From Avena insularis (Eukaryota; Streptophyta; Magnoliopsida; Poales; Poaceae): 64,000 bases of DNA. The translations under genes and the position numbers were made by a program. Where the stretch lies: contig CM042694.1 of NCBI GenBank assembly GCA_023614405.1, positions 358,932,975 to 358,996,974 on the forward strand, written 5' to 3'. Below are positions 11,513 through 22,497 of this stretch, piece after piece. The stretch's first letter is position 1; the number at the start of each line of letters is the position of its first letter. The notes under the pieces were generated by a model, which was not told the origin of the DNA, did not search any database, and saw only the letters and a list, made by a program, of their open reading frames with translations.

Positions 11513-12724
11513 TTTTGGTTGCCACGGATTTGACTTCGCCCTTCGATTTCCACCATAAATTGAAAAATACCAAAAATATAGACCCAAATTTCTTTTGGAT
11601 CGATCTCTCGTTTTGGTGAGTTGATTGTGGTTTTGGTCCAATAGAAAGTTGTCTTTTGAGTTGGTCTACCTTTGCCCTGTGTTTCCTAGCCCAATTTGGT
11701 CAAAATTTTCTGGATTTGAGGGTTCAAGGGCCAAATTTCCGCTCGAGAACACGAGTTGTTTGTGGTGCTGCAGCCACTGGAGTTTCCGGGCTCACCACAC
11801 CAGAGTCTCCGGACCGCACCGGAGTTTCCGGACTACCCACATCGGAGTTTCTGGCCCTGACAAAAATTTGACCCCTTTTCCTTTTTTGACTAATTTCGTT
11901 TGTGTGTTTGTGTTCCGTGTGTGTCTATCAACTAACAAGCTTCCGCAACACCAACAACACCTCGTGCTCGAAATCGACACCATGGACCACGAACCAACCC
12001 TCCACCAACGGTTGCAAGTACGACATCACCACAAGGTATAACTTGCACCACCCTTGTTAGCCCCCTTTTTTCCTTTGTGTGTTACCTAACCTATCGAGAG
12101 TGGCCCATCTTGCGTCTGCTGAAGCTTTGTGTGCTTGCTATTGCATAGTGATAGTATATAGGCAATACCAAACTTGACTTCATAGCATAGTAACAAAAAA
12201 AGCTTCTAAGCAAAAGAAAAGAGAAAGATACCAATATCAAAAGAGAGTCTAGAGCTTCTAAGCAAGAGTGCGAGCAAGAGCAAGGGAAGCGTGCAAATCC
12301 GTTGCTTCTCAATCTTTTGGCAAATGGGCTACAGTCTCTTCTAGCGTTGGCACGACACCGAGCATTAGTCTTTGTTAGGACCAACTTTGTTCCTTGCTCA
12401 TTTTCATAGTGGTGTTAGCCACATTAATCTCCATCGTGTGTGTATAGTCGTAGGTTCTCGACACCCTTTTTGACATTTTCCTTTGATTTCATTTTTGTTG
12501 TATTTTACCCACTTTTGACAATAACCTTTGCGTTTGGTTATTCCATTTGCTATCCACCTTCCTAACCTTCCACCATAGGACTTTGTGTGTGTGTGTGTGT
12601 GTGTGCCTTGTGTATTCGCTTTGCTCTCGGCAAGAATAATCTTTCCAATTTTTGACTTGGTGAGGCAAGGTAGCACATACCACACCACCAATACCACCCT
12701 TCCTTTCAATTGTGATCATACAAC
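11513..12724 (+). other. Element C leader with palindromes and a (TG)n run
   Basis: 1.2 kb without a credible ORF. A palindrome cluster at 11776-11860 includes CCGGAGTTTCCGG (11819-11831) and matches the motif class of this element's LTRs. A (TG) microsatellite lies at 12584-12605. Confidence 0.7.
12584..12605 (+). repeat. (TG)n microsatellite
   Basis: About 11 perfect TG units in the leader of element C. Confidence 0.9.
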
Positions 12725-14310
12725 ATGTCTAGGGGAAGCAGAGAAAGCGGAGATGGCAACTTCAACAACCAGATGGCTTCACCGTGCATCACAACTTATG
12801 GGCGCAACGCTAAGAATTCCATGCCCATTTTGAGAGGCTTGAGAGCCGGCTTGATGAAACTTTTCGAGAGTTTGACTACCGTGACCGGTAACGCCAAGTG
12901 GAGCACAACGCTCAATTTTAAGCTCTTTACCAAGCTATTGCCAACCTTGGCAACCGTCATGGACACCATTCAAGCTTGTCAAGTTCGTCTAGTGCACGCT
13001 CCTCAAGTCATCATGGTGACACTTCGAGCTCCAACTCTCATCATGGAGAACCCCAGCACCATAATGGGGAACAACAAGCTCGTCATCGACAAGAACAAGC
13101 GATCGATCCACAAGCTCAACAACCGCACCATGCAAGACGTCATCGGCACCATGATTATCATGTGCATCTGCAACATCAAGAATAACATGCTCGCCCTTCG
13201 CAACAAGCAATGGTACAAGCGCAACCTCAACAAGAACAAGAACATCATGGTGAAGACAACTGCAATGATAGGAGACAACACCCACACCATGACCATTGCC
13301 AACAACAACAAGTCCATCGAGCACCGCAATGGGACACAAGTGATGATGATGAGGATGAACAACGCGCAAGACGCAACAACTGATACGCTCAACCCCACCA
13401 TCGTCATCAACAACCAATGAATGCAAATGATTCTAAGCAAAGGCGTCGAAGAGACTTTGCGCATCAAGCTCCTCCTCAACCTCCTCCTAGAGACAATCAA
13501 GCTCCTCCTCCACCACGTGCACCAAGTGAAGCGAGCATAAGGCAAGAACGCCACAACTAGCACCGTGAACATGAACAGGGCAAGTTTGGGAAGCTCAAGT
13601 TCATTATGCCCATGTTCAAGGGATAAGAAGACGCTGATGCATACATTGATTGGGAGCTCAAAGTTGACAAAATCTTCCGAGTCCACAACTACTCCGAAGA
13701 GAAGAAAGTTGCAATGGCATCCCTTGAGTTTGAGGACTATGCAAATGTTTGGTGGGAAGACTTACAAAAGAACCGCGAAAAGCAAGATGAACCTCCAATT
13801 GAAACTTGGACCGAGTTGAAGGAAGTGATGTACAAGAGATTCGTCCTTGAGCATTATAGACAAGATCTCTTCGACAAGCTACAAAACTTGAAGAAAGGTA
13901 CCAAGTCAATTAAAGAGTTCTATAAGGAAATGGAGAAAACTATGATGCGAGATGATGTGAGAGAACTCGAAGATCAAACCATAGCAAGGTTCCTCAACGG
14001 TTTGATCCACCCAATAAGGAAGATTGTTGACTTTCAACCGTACAAGAACCTCACCGAGCTACTCCATCAAGCTACCAAAGCTGAGCAGCACTTGCAAAAG
14101 GAGAATGCATATGAGAAGTCCAAGTCATACTTTGTGCCAATCAATGCAAATGCTCCCGCAAAGCCAACAAACCAAGCACTGAGCTCATCCAAGCAAGCAA
14201 AAACCACGATAACACCCTCCTCCAACACGACATCGGATAGTCAAGTCCCTTGATTCAAGTGTGGAGTGAAAGGTCACAAGTCATATGAGTGCACCAACAC
14301 AAGGTGATGC
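12725..14310 (+). pseudogene. Element C gag
   Basis: Likely start MSRGSRESGDGNFNNQ at 12725. The frame shifts to a Ser/His/Gln-rich low-complexity segment (12976-13185). The gag core follows with KLKFIMPMFKG, DADAYIDWELKVDKIF and FEDYANVWWEDLQ, then MEKTMMRDDVRELEDQTIAR and a Lys/Ser-rich linker. The zinc knuckle reads FKCGVKGHKSYEC, but the codon for the first Cys is TGA (about 14252). A TAA also breaks the frame near 13626. About 520 codons in total, a normal gag length for this group. Not translatable as one protein. Confidence 0.82.
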
Positions 14311-15104
14311 TTACGGATGATAATGGCACAACCTACTCCGTGAGTGAAGAGGAATATGAAGCTCTAACTCAACTAGTAATTGCAAGGGAAGCTGCAATGG
14401 AAGAAGATGACACCCTTGTATGCAAGCATGATCCGAGCCCTGCCCTTGTCATAGCTCAAGTCGTGACAACAAACTCCATCCCAAGAGAGGACCAACGCCT
14501 AAATATCTTCCAAACTTGTGCTGGAATTGATGGCAAGTCCATAAAGGTGATCATTGATGGAGGTAGTTGCCATAACCTCGCAAGTACGAAGCTTTGTGAG
14601 AAACACAAGTTGCCTTGCATAGAGCACCCTCATCCCTATCATGTCAAATGACTTGATGACAATGGATCACTCAAGATAACATCAAAGGTCCACGTCTCCT
14701 TCAAGATTGGCCCATATGAAGAAACCGTCGAGTGTGATGTCGTGCCAATGTCCGTGTGCCACATGCTACTTGGGAGAACATGGCAATACGATAGAAGAAA
14801 AATACATCATGGTTCCACCAACCAATACTCCTTCAAGTGGAACGACAAGACATTCGTGCTCCAACCCATGACGCCAAACCAAGTTATCGCGTCCAACATG
14901 ACATCCGTGAACAAGATAAAGCAAGCAAAGGGCCCTTGTGAGATGAGTGGTGAGAGAGTGAACCACCATCAAGAGAGTGAGTGCCACAAGCCCAAAATGA
15001 GTGGAAAAATCATGAGTGCCACGACGCAAGCCACCAAATATGAGAAGAGAGATTTGAGTGTGACCCATATAACAATCCTTCATACAATTCTTTCTCTTTG
15101 TTGA
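14289..15104 (+). pseudogene. Element C protease region
   Basis: The active-site segment is IKVIIDGGSCHNLASTKLCE (about 14545-14605). The frame stops at TGA 14649-14651 after HPHPYHVK, where relatives have Trp. It resumes with FKIGPYEETVECDVVPM, LLGRTWQYDRR and LQPMTPNQV, and stops at 15104. The DGGS motif is the same variant as in A, J and F. After it the pol genes are missing. Remnant frames up to 15330 end FQAGGDD at the purine tract. Confidence 0.82.
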
Positions 15105-15320
15105 TGGTTTTGCAAGGTACCCAAGATAGGCCACCACCTATAAGGATCATGCTAAAAGATCTCCAACCACAACATGATGACAAGATGTACCACAAGCTCT
15201 TCAACATGTTTGAGAATGGCTTCGAAACCGGTGATCCATTTGTGTCCAAGAACAAGTCCGAGGGCACAACTCCTTCCTTGCATGATGAAAGAACATCGTC
15301 GAGGTCGACTCGTTTTCAAG

Positions 15321-15330
15321 CAGGGGGAGA
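15321..15330 (+). other. Element C polypurine tract
   Basis: CAGGGGGAGA immediately before the 3' LTR, where plus-strand DNA synthesis is primed. Confidence 0.8.
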
Positions 15331-16380
15331 TGATGTAGCCCAATACACAGCATTCACCATTGGTCCACATCATGCTACGCTAACCATCACCCCAAAGGTG
15401 AATTCCTTCCATACCTCGCCTTCCTTTGGCTACCATGCGAATGGGATCCTACTTGAAAAAAATGTGTATGATGTGACTAGGTCCATGAACATGATGCCAA
15501 GAGGATACAACAAGGATGAACCTGGAGCCAAGACACCTAAGCAGGAAGCTTGGAACAGAAGACGCAAGAAGAGGCTGGAGCCAGACTGGAGTCTCCGGAC
15601 CAGCACACCGGATTCTCCGGTCTACCACACCGGAATCTCTGGCTGATCTCCAGACCAGCCTCTAAACCAGTGTCAGGGACAATCTGAACCCCACTCCGAA
15701 GACGGGCCGGAGAAAAGCAGTTGAGACCGGAGTATCTGGACCACACCAGAGTCTTCGGACCATCCACACCAGAATCTCCGGCCTGAGCATCGCGGGCCTA
15801 CGCGCCTTGAGTTGGGCCTAGCCCATGTAACTCCCCAAACTCTCCCTTTATGCCTGAAATACCCCTAACTCATGGCTAGCCTATATATATGCCCCACTCC
15901 CTCCTTGAAACCCTAGAGATAATGATGAATTGAGGCATGTTCCTAACCCTAGGTGGGAACCCCCTCTCAATAGATTATCTATGAGTTATACAAGGCCTTG
16001 GAGTCGGTGCCCTTCTCCAAGTTGTCAAGACCCTCCTCAAGTGTTTGGTCTCTCCCTATCAAGGATTGTAGTAGTGCTTGGTCTCTCCCCTTTGGGATTC
16101 TACTTGGTTGCTACTCTCTCCTTGGTTTCGATTCTATCATCCGCTGGCCGATCTCTCCTTTGGTGATTCTACCGCAAGGTCTCTCACCGAGAATTCTATT
16201 GGATTGATTGTTCGAACCAATGGGAGCAAATTGAATCGGGTGTGATTTCGCATGTGTTTGTATCTTTACATTGCATTAGAGCTGTGTTCATTGTATTCCT
16301 CGCGTGTTCCCTCACTCCCTACCTCAAATCCGTGAAGATCGGGCCACTCTAAGGGTAAATCCACAAGGAGAGCCATATCA
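15331..16380 (+). repeat. Element C 3' LTR
   Basis: 1050 bp, near-identical to the 5' LTR. Palindrome CCGGATTCTCCGG at 15608-15620. TATA-like ATATATAT at 15883-15890. Confidence 0.9.
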
Positions 16381-16425
16381 GTTGAGCATCTCACACAACT
16401 TGGTGCTAGGAAGGCTGCGACAAGT
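16381..16425 (-). pseudogene. Element B protease N-terminal remnant
   Basis: The minus-strand reading (TCRSLPSTKLCEMLNLT) joins across element C to LHPH..HPYHVQ. It shows that C interrupted B's protease gene. It ends where a plus-oriented LTR-like start (TGATGCAGCCCGTCC) begins. Confidence 0.6.
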
Positions 16426-16860
16426 TGATGCAGCCCGTCCTATGGACGTCCCTACTATAGGGGTTCCACGCATGAAAACAATAAAATTTTACCCTACGCC
16501 CCTGAACCCCTGATGTTGCCAGGACCTATCTATTAGTAATGCAGTAACAGGAGGAGCTTTTCGCGAACTTACCTTTGAAGACCGAAAAGCGTTGTCAATG
16601 CTCAGGAGAGCGTGGTTGATGTAGACAAGCCGAAGCCGACCTCAAGGTCGTGATGAAGTCCTTGTGCTCCTGTGGCTCAACCACTTGAGTGCCTCAAGTG
16701 TGACACCTCGCGGGGAGTTACACACGTCCGGTGCTTGACGATGACTCCCGCTTCCCCGATCCAACAGCAGTTGCGAAAGTAGAGCTCCTGGATCCGAATC
16801 CCACAGCACGACGGTGCTCACAGGAAGATGTCTCTGCTCAAGTCAACTTGGGACCACGGC

Positions 16861-16937
<77 letters not shown>

Positions 16938-17055
16938 CAATTGGAGGTCTTTCCAAAAGTGAGAAGACCTTTATTGAATATTGTATGTATTTATCTGGCC
17001 AAATACGCCCACTATATATAGGGGAGGGGAGGTACTACCTCCCTCAAAGTCCCGG
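16426..17055. repeat. Unclassified repeat: LTR-head fragment plus Copia-LTR-like sequence
   Basis: The first 30 bp copy, in plus orientation, the start of element D's LTR (TGATGCAGCCCGTCC). From about 16456 the sequence changes to one with TAGGGGTTCCACGC, several short GC-rich blocks, a (GA)n run and CACTATATATAGGGG near 17010-17025. The layout recalls Angela/Tork Copia LTRs of grasses, but I cannot confirm a family or exact ends. It abuts a truncated end of D's LTR. Confidence 0.4.
16864..16933 (+). repeat. (GA)n microsatellite
   Basis: About 35 perfect GA units. It creates spurious Arg-Glu ORFs. Confidence 0.95.
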
Positions 17056-18041
17056 GGTGGCCCGATCTTTCACGAATCCCGTTCAAATCGAGGGTGGAGT
17101 GTGGGGGAAGGAGAGGAAGGATGAACACGACGAACTCACGCACGAAGAACACGATGAACACACTCATGCAAAACCACGATACAAACCAATAGCTCACGTT
17201 GGTGGTGACCGGTTCGGCGCAATCCCTAGGATCAGCGTCGGGCGGAGGACTCTCTCTCGTACTGGCACAGCGAGTAGGGAGACTCGGTGAGATCTTGACG
17301 TCTAGGAAAAGGAACTCCGATGCCTAGGCCTTATATAATGAGGGAGGCACGATGCAAACTCAAACGAGGTTTGTGATATTTGGGGTGCTCCTCAATCAAG
17401 GAGCATGAGGGAAGAATTAGATAGATCCACAAGGGTGTCCACTAATTCTAAATATCATGCCTAGGGTTTACAATAGATGTGGGGGACTATATATAGGCCA
17501 ACCACTAAGTTAGGGGTACTTTTTGGATAATAGATAAGTTCTGGATGGACTAAGGGGTACATGGGCTGAAGTCCCAAAGGCTTTTACATGCCTAGCGCCA
17601 GTCCCGAGACTCCAGCGTGTCCGAGACTCTCCAGCCGGGACTCTGGTCTCTGCTCTCGTCCGCCTTCGGAGGTTGTCGACGCCCACGAGCATCAATCCGG
17701 AGGTTTGTCCGGAGACCGGCCGGAGACTCCGGTGCGCCAGTCCGGAGATTCCGGTCTGGTAGGCCAGAGACTCCGGTGTGAGTGCTCGAGCTACTTCTTC
17801 TCCTTGGCCTGCTGCTTATGCTTCATCCTTAGGAACGTGGTGATGCATCAGGGCTTCATATTTGAGGATGCATAGTGTATTTGTATGAAGTAGCAAACCA
17901 TCCAAGGATGTATCAAAGTGGCACGAGGAGAGGAGCGAGTTCACCTTAGCTTGTAGGACTTTAGCTCGTGCACGAGTCATGGGTCCACTTGGGGGTGTTG
18001 GTGGTGGAGATGTAGGGACATCCGTAGGACGGGCTGCATCA
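17056..18041 (-). repeat. Element D 3' LTR
   Basis: About 986 bp. It starts at 18041 on the minus strand after the tract AAAGGGGAGC. TATA-like sequence at 17487-17496. Palindromes CCGGAGACTCCGG (17720-17732) and CCGGAGATTCCGG (17742-17754). Confidence 0.78.
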
Positions 18042-19153
18042 GCTCCCCTTTGGGAAAGAGTCATCCTCGACTCTTCATGGTTATCATCTTGAACATCTCC
18101 ATGGTAGGGTGAGAGGTCCTTGACATTGAATGTATTTCTTGCAAGGTACTTGGAGGTTGGAATGTCGATGATGTAGGCGTTGTTGTTGATTCTCTTGAGG
18201 ACCTTGAAGGGGCCATCTCCTCTTGGTATGAGCTTGGAATCTTGTTCCTTGGGAAAGAGGTCCTTTCTCAAGTGTATCCACACAAGGTCACCTTCTTCAA
18301 AGATCATCTCCTTCTTGTCCTTGTTTAACCTTGAAGCTTGGTGAAAGACTTGTTGTTTGATAGTAGTTCTTGTTTCTTCGTGGAGCTTCTTCATAGCTTG
18401 GGCGTGCTTTTCAATGTCCATGTTGGTGCGCTCATGGATAGGTAGTGGTAGGATGTCGAGCATGATGAGGGGCTCAAAACCGTAGACGATCATGAAGGTA
18501 CTCATCTTGGTTGTAGAGTGCTTGGCTCGATTGTAGGCGAACTCGGCATGGGGAATGCATTCCTCCCAATCCTTCTAGTTCTTCTTGATCAACACACGTA
18601 CAAGAGTCCCGAGGCTTCGGTTGACAAATTCGGTTTAGCCATCGGTTTACGGGTGCGATGCGAAGGAGAAGAGTAGCTTGACGTCGAGCTTGGCCATGAG
18701 GGTCTTTCACAAGTAGCTCATGAATTTGACGTCGCAGTCGGAGAGGATTATTCTTGGCACACCGTGAAGACGAACGATTTCCTTGAAAAACAAATTGGCC
18801 ACATGTGAAGAATCGTCGGTATTATGGCACGATATCCATGCTAAAATATAGAATCATGACCATGCTTAGACCTAGGCAATCCTAACACAAAATCCATGCT
18901 AATGTCGGAACAAGGTGCATGAGGAATAGGCAATGGCATATAAAGACCACAAGGGTTAGCTAGCGACTTTGCTTGAACACATATAGTGCATCGTTGGACA
19001 TAGCGTTCCACCTCGCGCTTCATCTTGGGCCAAAAGTAGTGAGTGGAGAGCATGTCCAATGTCTTGTCACGACCAAAGTGACCCATGAGGACTCCACCAT
19101 GAGATTCTAGGAGAAGCATAAGTTGGAGAGACGACTTCAGGATGCAAAGCTAG
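17816..19153 (-). pseudogene. Element D integrase and LTR-crossing pol C-terminus
   Basis: From the right: zinc-binding domain with HGGVLMGHFGRDKTLDML and CTICVQAKS, then [16 protein letters not shown] (19119-18841). Most of the catalytic core is damaged (18720-18850 deleted or shifted). Then comes an intact 229-codon frame (18505-17816) with GDLVWIHLRKDLFP, RGDGPFKVLKRINNNAYII and FNVKDLSPYHGD. This frame passes the LTR boundary at 18041 and carries SGPMTRARAKVLQAKVNS into the LTR. It cannot encode a working integrase. Confidence 0.82.
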
Positions 19154-19789
19154 TCTATTATATTATTAAAACAACTACCAACAAATGGTGGAGATTTTTC
19201 ACGCTAAAACTAAGATGTATGAACGGTGTAGATTGATGCGACCAAACATGCACAAGAAGTTTGGAAAGTACAAGATTGATTGATGTCCCGGACGTACACG
19301 CATTAAACTAAGATGTATCAACGGTGTAGATTGATGTGACCAAACACGCACAAGAAGTTTGGAAAGTACAAGATTGATTGATGTCCCGGACGTACACGCA
19401 TTGAAAGTACATGCTTATTTGATGCTCCGCACTTACATGGACAAGCACAAGTTTGGAAAGTAAACCAATTAATTGAAAAGAAAACAGAACGCACAAGTTT
19501 GAAAAGTACACCAAGTAATTTGAAAAGAAAACGGACACTGATACATATCCCAATACAGACTCAATCGGTCCATCTATATAAGCAAATGTACGCTTGACTG
19601 CTTGGGCACCCAACGAATCTAAACCAACACGACATTGGAAAATCCCACCGATTGTTCAGGTATATGCTGCAGTCTTCCTGTGTATTTAGATCTTAACCTG
19701 CCGACATGTAATTTCCTCATGAGAAACCCAATTTCATGCAATTTTTATTACATATATATCACTTATTTCGAGTAAATCTTCACAGGTAT
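19154..19789 (+). other. Helitron 5' region with promoter and tandem duplications
   Basis: Holds a 98 bp tandem pair (about 19205-19302 and 19303-19400) and a TATA-like TATATAAG at 19575-19582. An apparent 5' UTR intron (donor about 19660, acceptor 19784-19785) precedes the RPA-like gene. About 212 bp including this intron is duplicated downstream (around 19665 and 19877). Confidence 0.6.
19575..19582 (+). promoter_or_regulatory. TATA-like box of the Helitron RPA gene
   Basis: TATATAAG, about 200 bp upstream of the likely ATG at 19790. It is placed sensibly for a transcript with a spliced leader. Confidence 0.45.
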
Positions 19790-20508
19790 ATGAAATCGAA
19801 CAACTCTTGCTTCAATCGGCAAATCCAACTTACTGGAGGGCAACATGACGGGCAACAGTTGCAATCTGCAGGTATGTGCTGCAGTCTTCCCGTGTGTTTA
19901 GATCTTACCCTCTCCACATGCAATTTTCTTATGAACAACCTGTTTCATGCAATTTTGATTACATATATCACTTATTTAGATTGAAACTTCACATGCATAT
20001 GTACCTACGAATGAAATAATTATTTATAATGGTTTTTTGAAGGCAACAACTCTATGGTGCCATACAAGAACTTAAATCAGCTTACCACAAGTGTGCAAGC
20101 ATGCAACATCAAAGTCAAAGTAATAAGAATGTGGGATTCAGTCAACCCTTCAACTGATGAACTTATAAGCATCGACATGATCTTGATGGATGAACAGGTA
20201 TTAATTTATACATATTAAGCAAACGATTTCTTATATTATCTAAACTATTGCTAAGATTTTCTTTTCTTTTTGTTTTGTAGGGTGATACGATACATGCTAC
20301 CATATGGAAGAACATGACAAACACGTATACATCAAAGATCAATGAGACTTTTGTATATGTTATTAGCAACTTTAAAGTCATAGAATCTACAAAGTACCGT
20401 CGAGTCAGCAATGAAATTAAAGTTACTTTTGCATACAATACAAAGGGTAAGGAGATCAAAGGAGCACTAGATGAATTTTCAGATTACTACTTTGAGTTTG
20501 CTACCAAG

Positions 20509-20513
20509 TATAC
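20509..20513 (+). repeat. Target site duplication of J (left)
   Basis: TATAC. The identical copy lies at 27986-27990 after J's 3' LTR. Confidence 0.95.
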
Positions 20514-21382
20514 TGATGAGGACATCCCTACAATTACACATACCCCAATTGCTAATGAAGTTGTTCCAATTGCAAAGAAGGATCAATCCAATGAGATAAG
20601 GATTGGACCAATCACAAGAGCTCGTGCCAAGCTACTAGAACAACAGGTGAACTTGTTTCTTAATGAACCTGGTGTTTTAATTAATGAGAATTTTATACTA
20701 CCTAAGTCTTTGAATTATTGTATGATCAGGTACTTAGGAGAAGAAGGCATAGCACAGAGTGAGGAGCTGAAGGAACATGGCGTGTTGATCAATGAGGAAT
20801 GCGCGAGGGAGGAGAGGGAGGAAGCGCAAGGAGCTGTCCAAGACGAAGATCAACAAGAGGAGGAAGTTCTCTGCCACGGCAGAGAAAAGCCTGTTCTCTG
20901 CCACGCAGGCTATCATGGCAGGAAAACCGACTAGGACTCTGCCACGGCAGAGCCAGTCTTGGCCGAGCCACTTATGGCCGGTTTGTATCCAGGTTGGGTG
21001 GAACCGACTCGGGTTCCACCATAGGCCGCCGCCCTTTGGACTCATAAATAGATGGGGGCGTTGTAGATTAGGGGAGACCACGTTAAAATATTTTGGAGTT
21101 GTTTCTTTCATAGAACCTTTGAAATTACCCTGTGTTCGAATTTACCAACTATAATTGAGTGTGATCTGTTGTTCCATTCGGAATTAGTAGATTGCATACT
21201 ATCGTTCGTGGTCACGACTGCGTGCGCAAGAGCGTGGTGTTGTGAATATCTTACAAGGTTTGAGAGCTGTTGCATTGGCATCAGGGATCGAGCGGGAGAG
21301 TTCATAGCTACAGGCTAGTTATCTATCATCCACCATCACCATCGACAAGTGCTTGCTGAGAAGATCGGGCCACCCCATATCA
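20514..21382 (+). repeat. Element J 5' LTR
   Basis: 869 bp, TGATGAGGACATCCC to CCACCCCATATCA. TATA-like CATAAATAG at 21043-21051. It encodes GPITRARAKLLEQQVN and NENFILPKSLNYCMIR. It contains the hairpin TCTCTGCCACGGCAGAGA (20868-20885) and a second copy near 20937-20952. Compared with the 3' LTR it has about 37 bp extra around 20870-20925. Confidence 0.95.
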
Positions 21383-21385
21383 TCT

Positions 21386-21395
21386 TGGTATCAGA
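21386..21395 (+). other. Element J primer binding site
   Basis: TGGTATCAGA three bases after the LTR. It matches the 3' end of initiator tRNA-Met. Confidence 0.88.
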
Positions 21396-22497
21396 TTTCC
21401 TTGTTGCCTCGGTAAGCAATCCACAATCCATCCATAGATTAGAGAGTGTTTTTAGTCCTATCCAGAAAAAGCCCCACAAAAAGAGTTGTCATAGACTAGA
21501 TTGCATCGTAGACGAGTAATAGTTGCTGGTCGTGTTCATCCTTTAGCTTAGATCTCGATCTGTTCCTTCGTAGTTTTGTTTCTCTTGTTTTTCGTTGTTT
21601 GCCACCATTGTTTTCCGCCACCATCCTATCAGATCCGATCTACTCTAAGAGTCCTAGTCTTCTACTCTTGGCTGAGTCGAATTTAAAAAAAAATACTTTC
21701 CAGGTTACCGAGTCTGCCACGGCAGGATTTCGGTCTCTTTTTCTGCCACGGCAGGACTTTCTGAGTTACCAAGTTACCGCTCTGCCACGGCAGGATTTTG
21801 AGCTGTTTTTCTGCCACGACACCATAATTACAAAGTGTGATCGATTTGCACTTTTCCAAAACACTTAGCCACAGCCAATCTACTACATAGGTGTAGGAAC
21901 TTGCCTTTTGAGACTAGTTTCCGCTCCAACAGGCTGCTCTTAGGACTTCTGGTGCCGTACTTTGTAGTTGGCCGTGTGTTATCTATAAAAAAAAGCAAGA
22001 TAGCAAAAGAAAAAGTATCAAGGAAAAGCTATCCAAAAGAAAAGGGAAAAAAAAGTTGTATAAAAAAAAGAGGAGAATTTGAGCAAGAGGCCTAGTGTTA
22101 TCTTTGTGCACCGGTAGATTGAGCAATCTTGTGCCTGTTTACTTTGAGCTTTGCTAGTGTCTCTCGAGCGTAGTGCAACACCCTTCATAGTTGCATTGCC
22201 ACGTTTTTCTCCACGTGTGTGTTTCTTGGGTATTTGTACGATCAGCACTAGGACTTGTTTGCGGTGTAGTTAGGATACCATACCTACAGCTCCACCAAAA
22301 ATACCTTGTGTGCCTTGTGATCGTTCTCTATACCTTTGATATTCACTTCATCACATCAAGTGCATCAGTCTTTGATTTCGTTGGTAGAGCATCTCTATTC
22401 ACTTTGGAACGGTAAGATCTCCTTTCTTATTAGTTGTGAGTGAGCTGTGAGAGTTCCACCATACAGATTTTTGATTTTGTGCACTAACCTACTAATC
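21396..22497 (+). other. Element J leader with CTGCCACGGCAG repeats
   Basis: 1.1 kb, non-coding. Three perfect copies of CTGCCACGGCAG (21714-21725, 21743-21754, 21782-21793) and one degenerate copy (about 21811) occur within 110 bp. This is the same motif as in the J LTRs. An A-rich stretch follows at 21985-22080. Confidence 0.8.

Larger units (their letters stand above)
10449..16380 (+). mobile_element. Element C: gag-protease-only CRM-like retrotransposon nested in B
   Basis: 5932 bp with two LTRs of 1049 and 1050 bp, both starting TGATG(C/T)AGCCCAATACAC and ending CCATATCA. It has a primer site and a purine tract, and a perfect 5 bp target duplication GTTGA (10444-10448 and 16381-16385). 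The internal region has gag and protease only. RT, RNase H and integrase are absent, with about 230 bp of leftover sequence between protease and 3' LTR. It is therefore non-autonomous and would need enzymes from a relative. Confidence 0.92.
4274..16425 (-). mobile_element. Element B: CRM-like gypsy element of a second subfamily, split by two insertions
   Basis: From right to left on the minus strand: protease start (16381-16425), [element C], protease end (10201-10448), RT and RNase H (8417-10200), [solo LTR], integrase (5249-6406) and 3' LTR (4274-5248). Gag, leader and 5' LTR are missing from the right side, where foreign sequence begins at 16426. Its LTR begins TGATGTAGCCCATCC and so differs from the A/E/I/J family. 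All genes are broken. Confidence 0.8.
17056..19153 (-). mobile_element. Element D: CRM-like gypsy element cut by the Helitron
   Basis: Minus-strand 3' LTR (17056-18041) followed by the pol C-terminus and integrase up to 19153, where Helitron sequence starts. It belongs to the same subfamily as B (LTR start TGATGCAGCCCGTCC). The other half should lie beyond the Helitron, outside this window. Its left LTR end lacks the terminal bases and is replaced by the Copia-like repeat. Confidence 0.8.

Noticed and set aside
12976..13426. Long minus-strand ORFs rich in Val, His and Leu opposite element C gag
   Set aside because: They mirror a low-complexity CAN-rich gag segment on the plus strand and have no independent support.
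16731..17290. ORFs with long Arg-Glu repeats
   Set aside because: They are translations of the (GA)n microsatellite and shift with frame.
20799..21154. Overlapping Arg-rich ORFs in J's LTR
   Set aside because: They lie in LTR sequence in frames other than the pol tail and are broken in other LTR copies.
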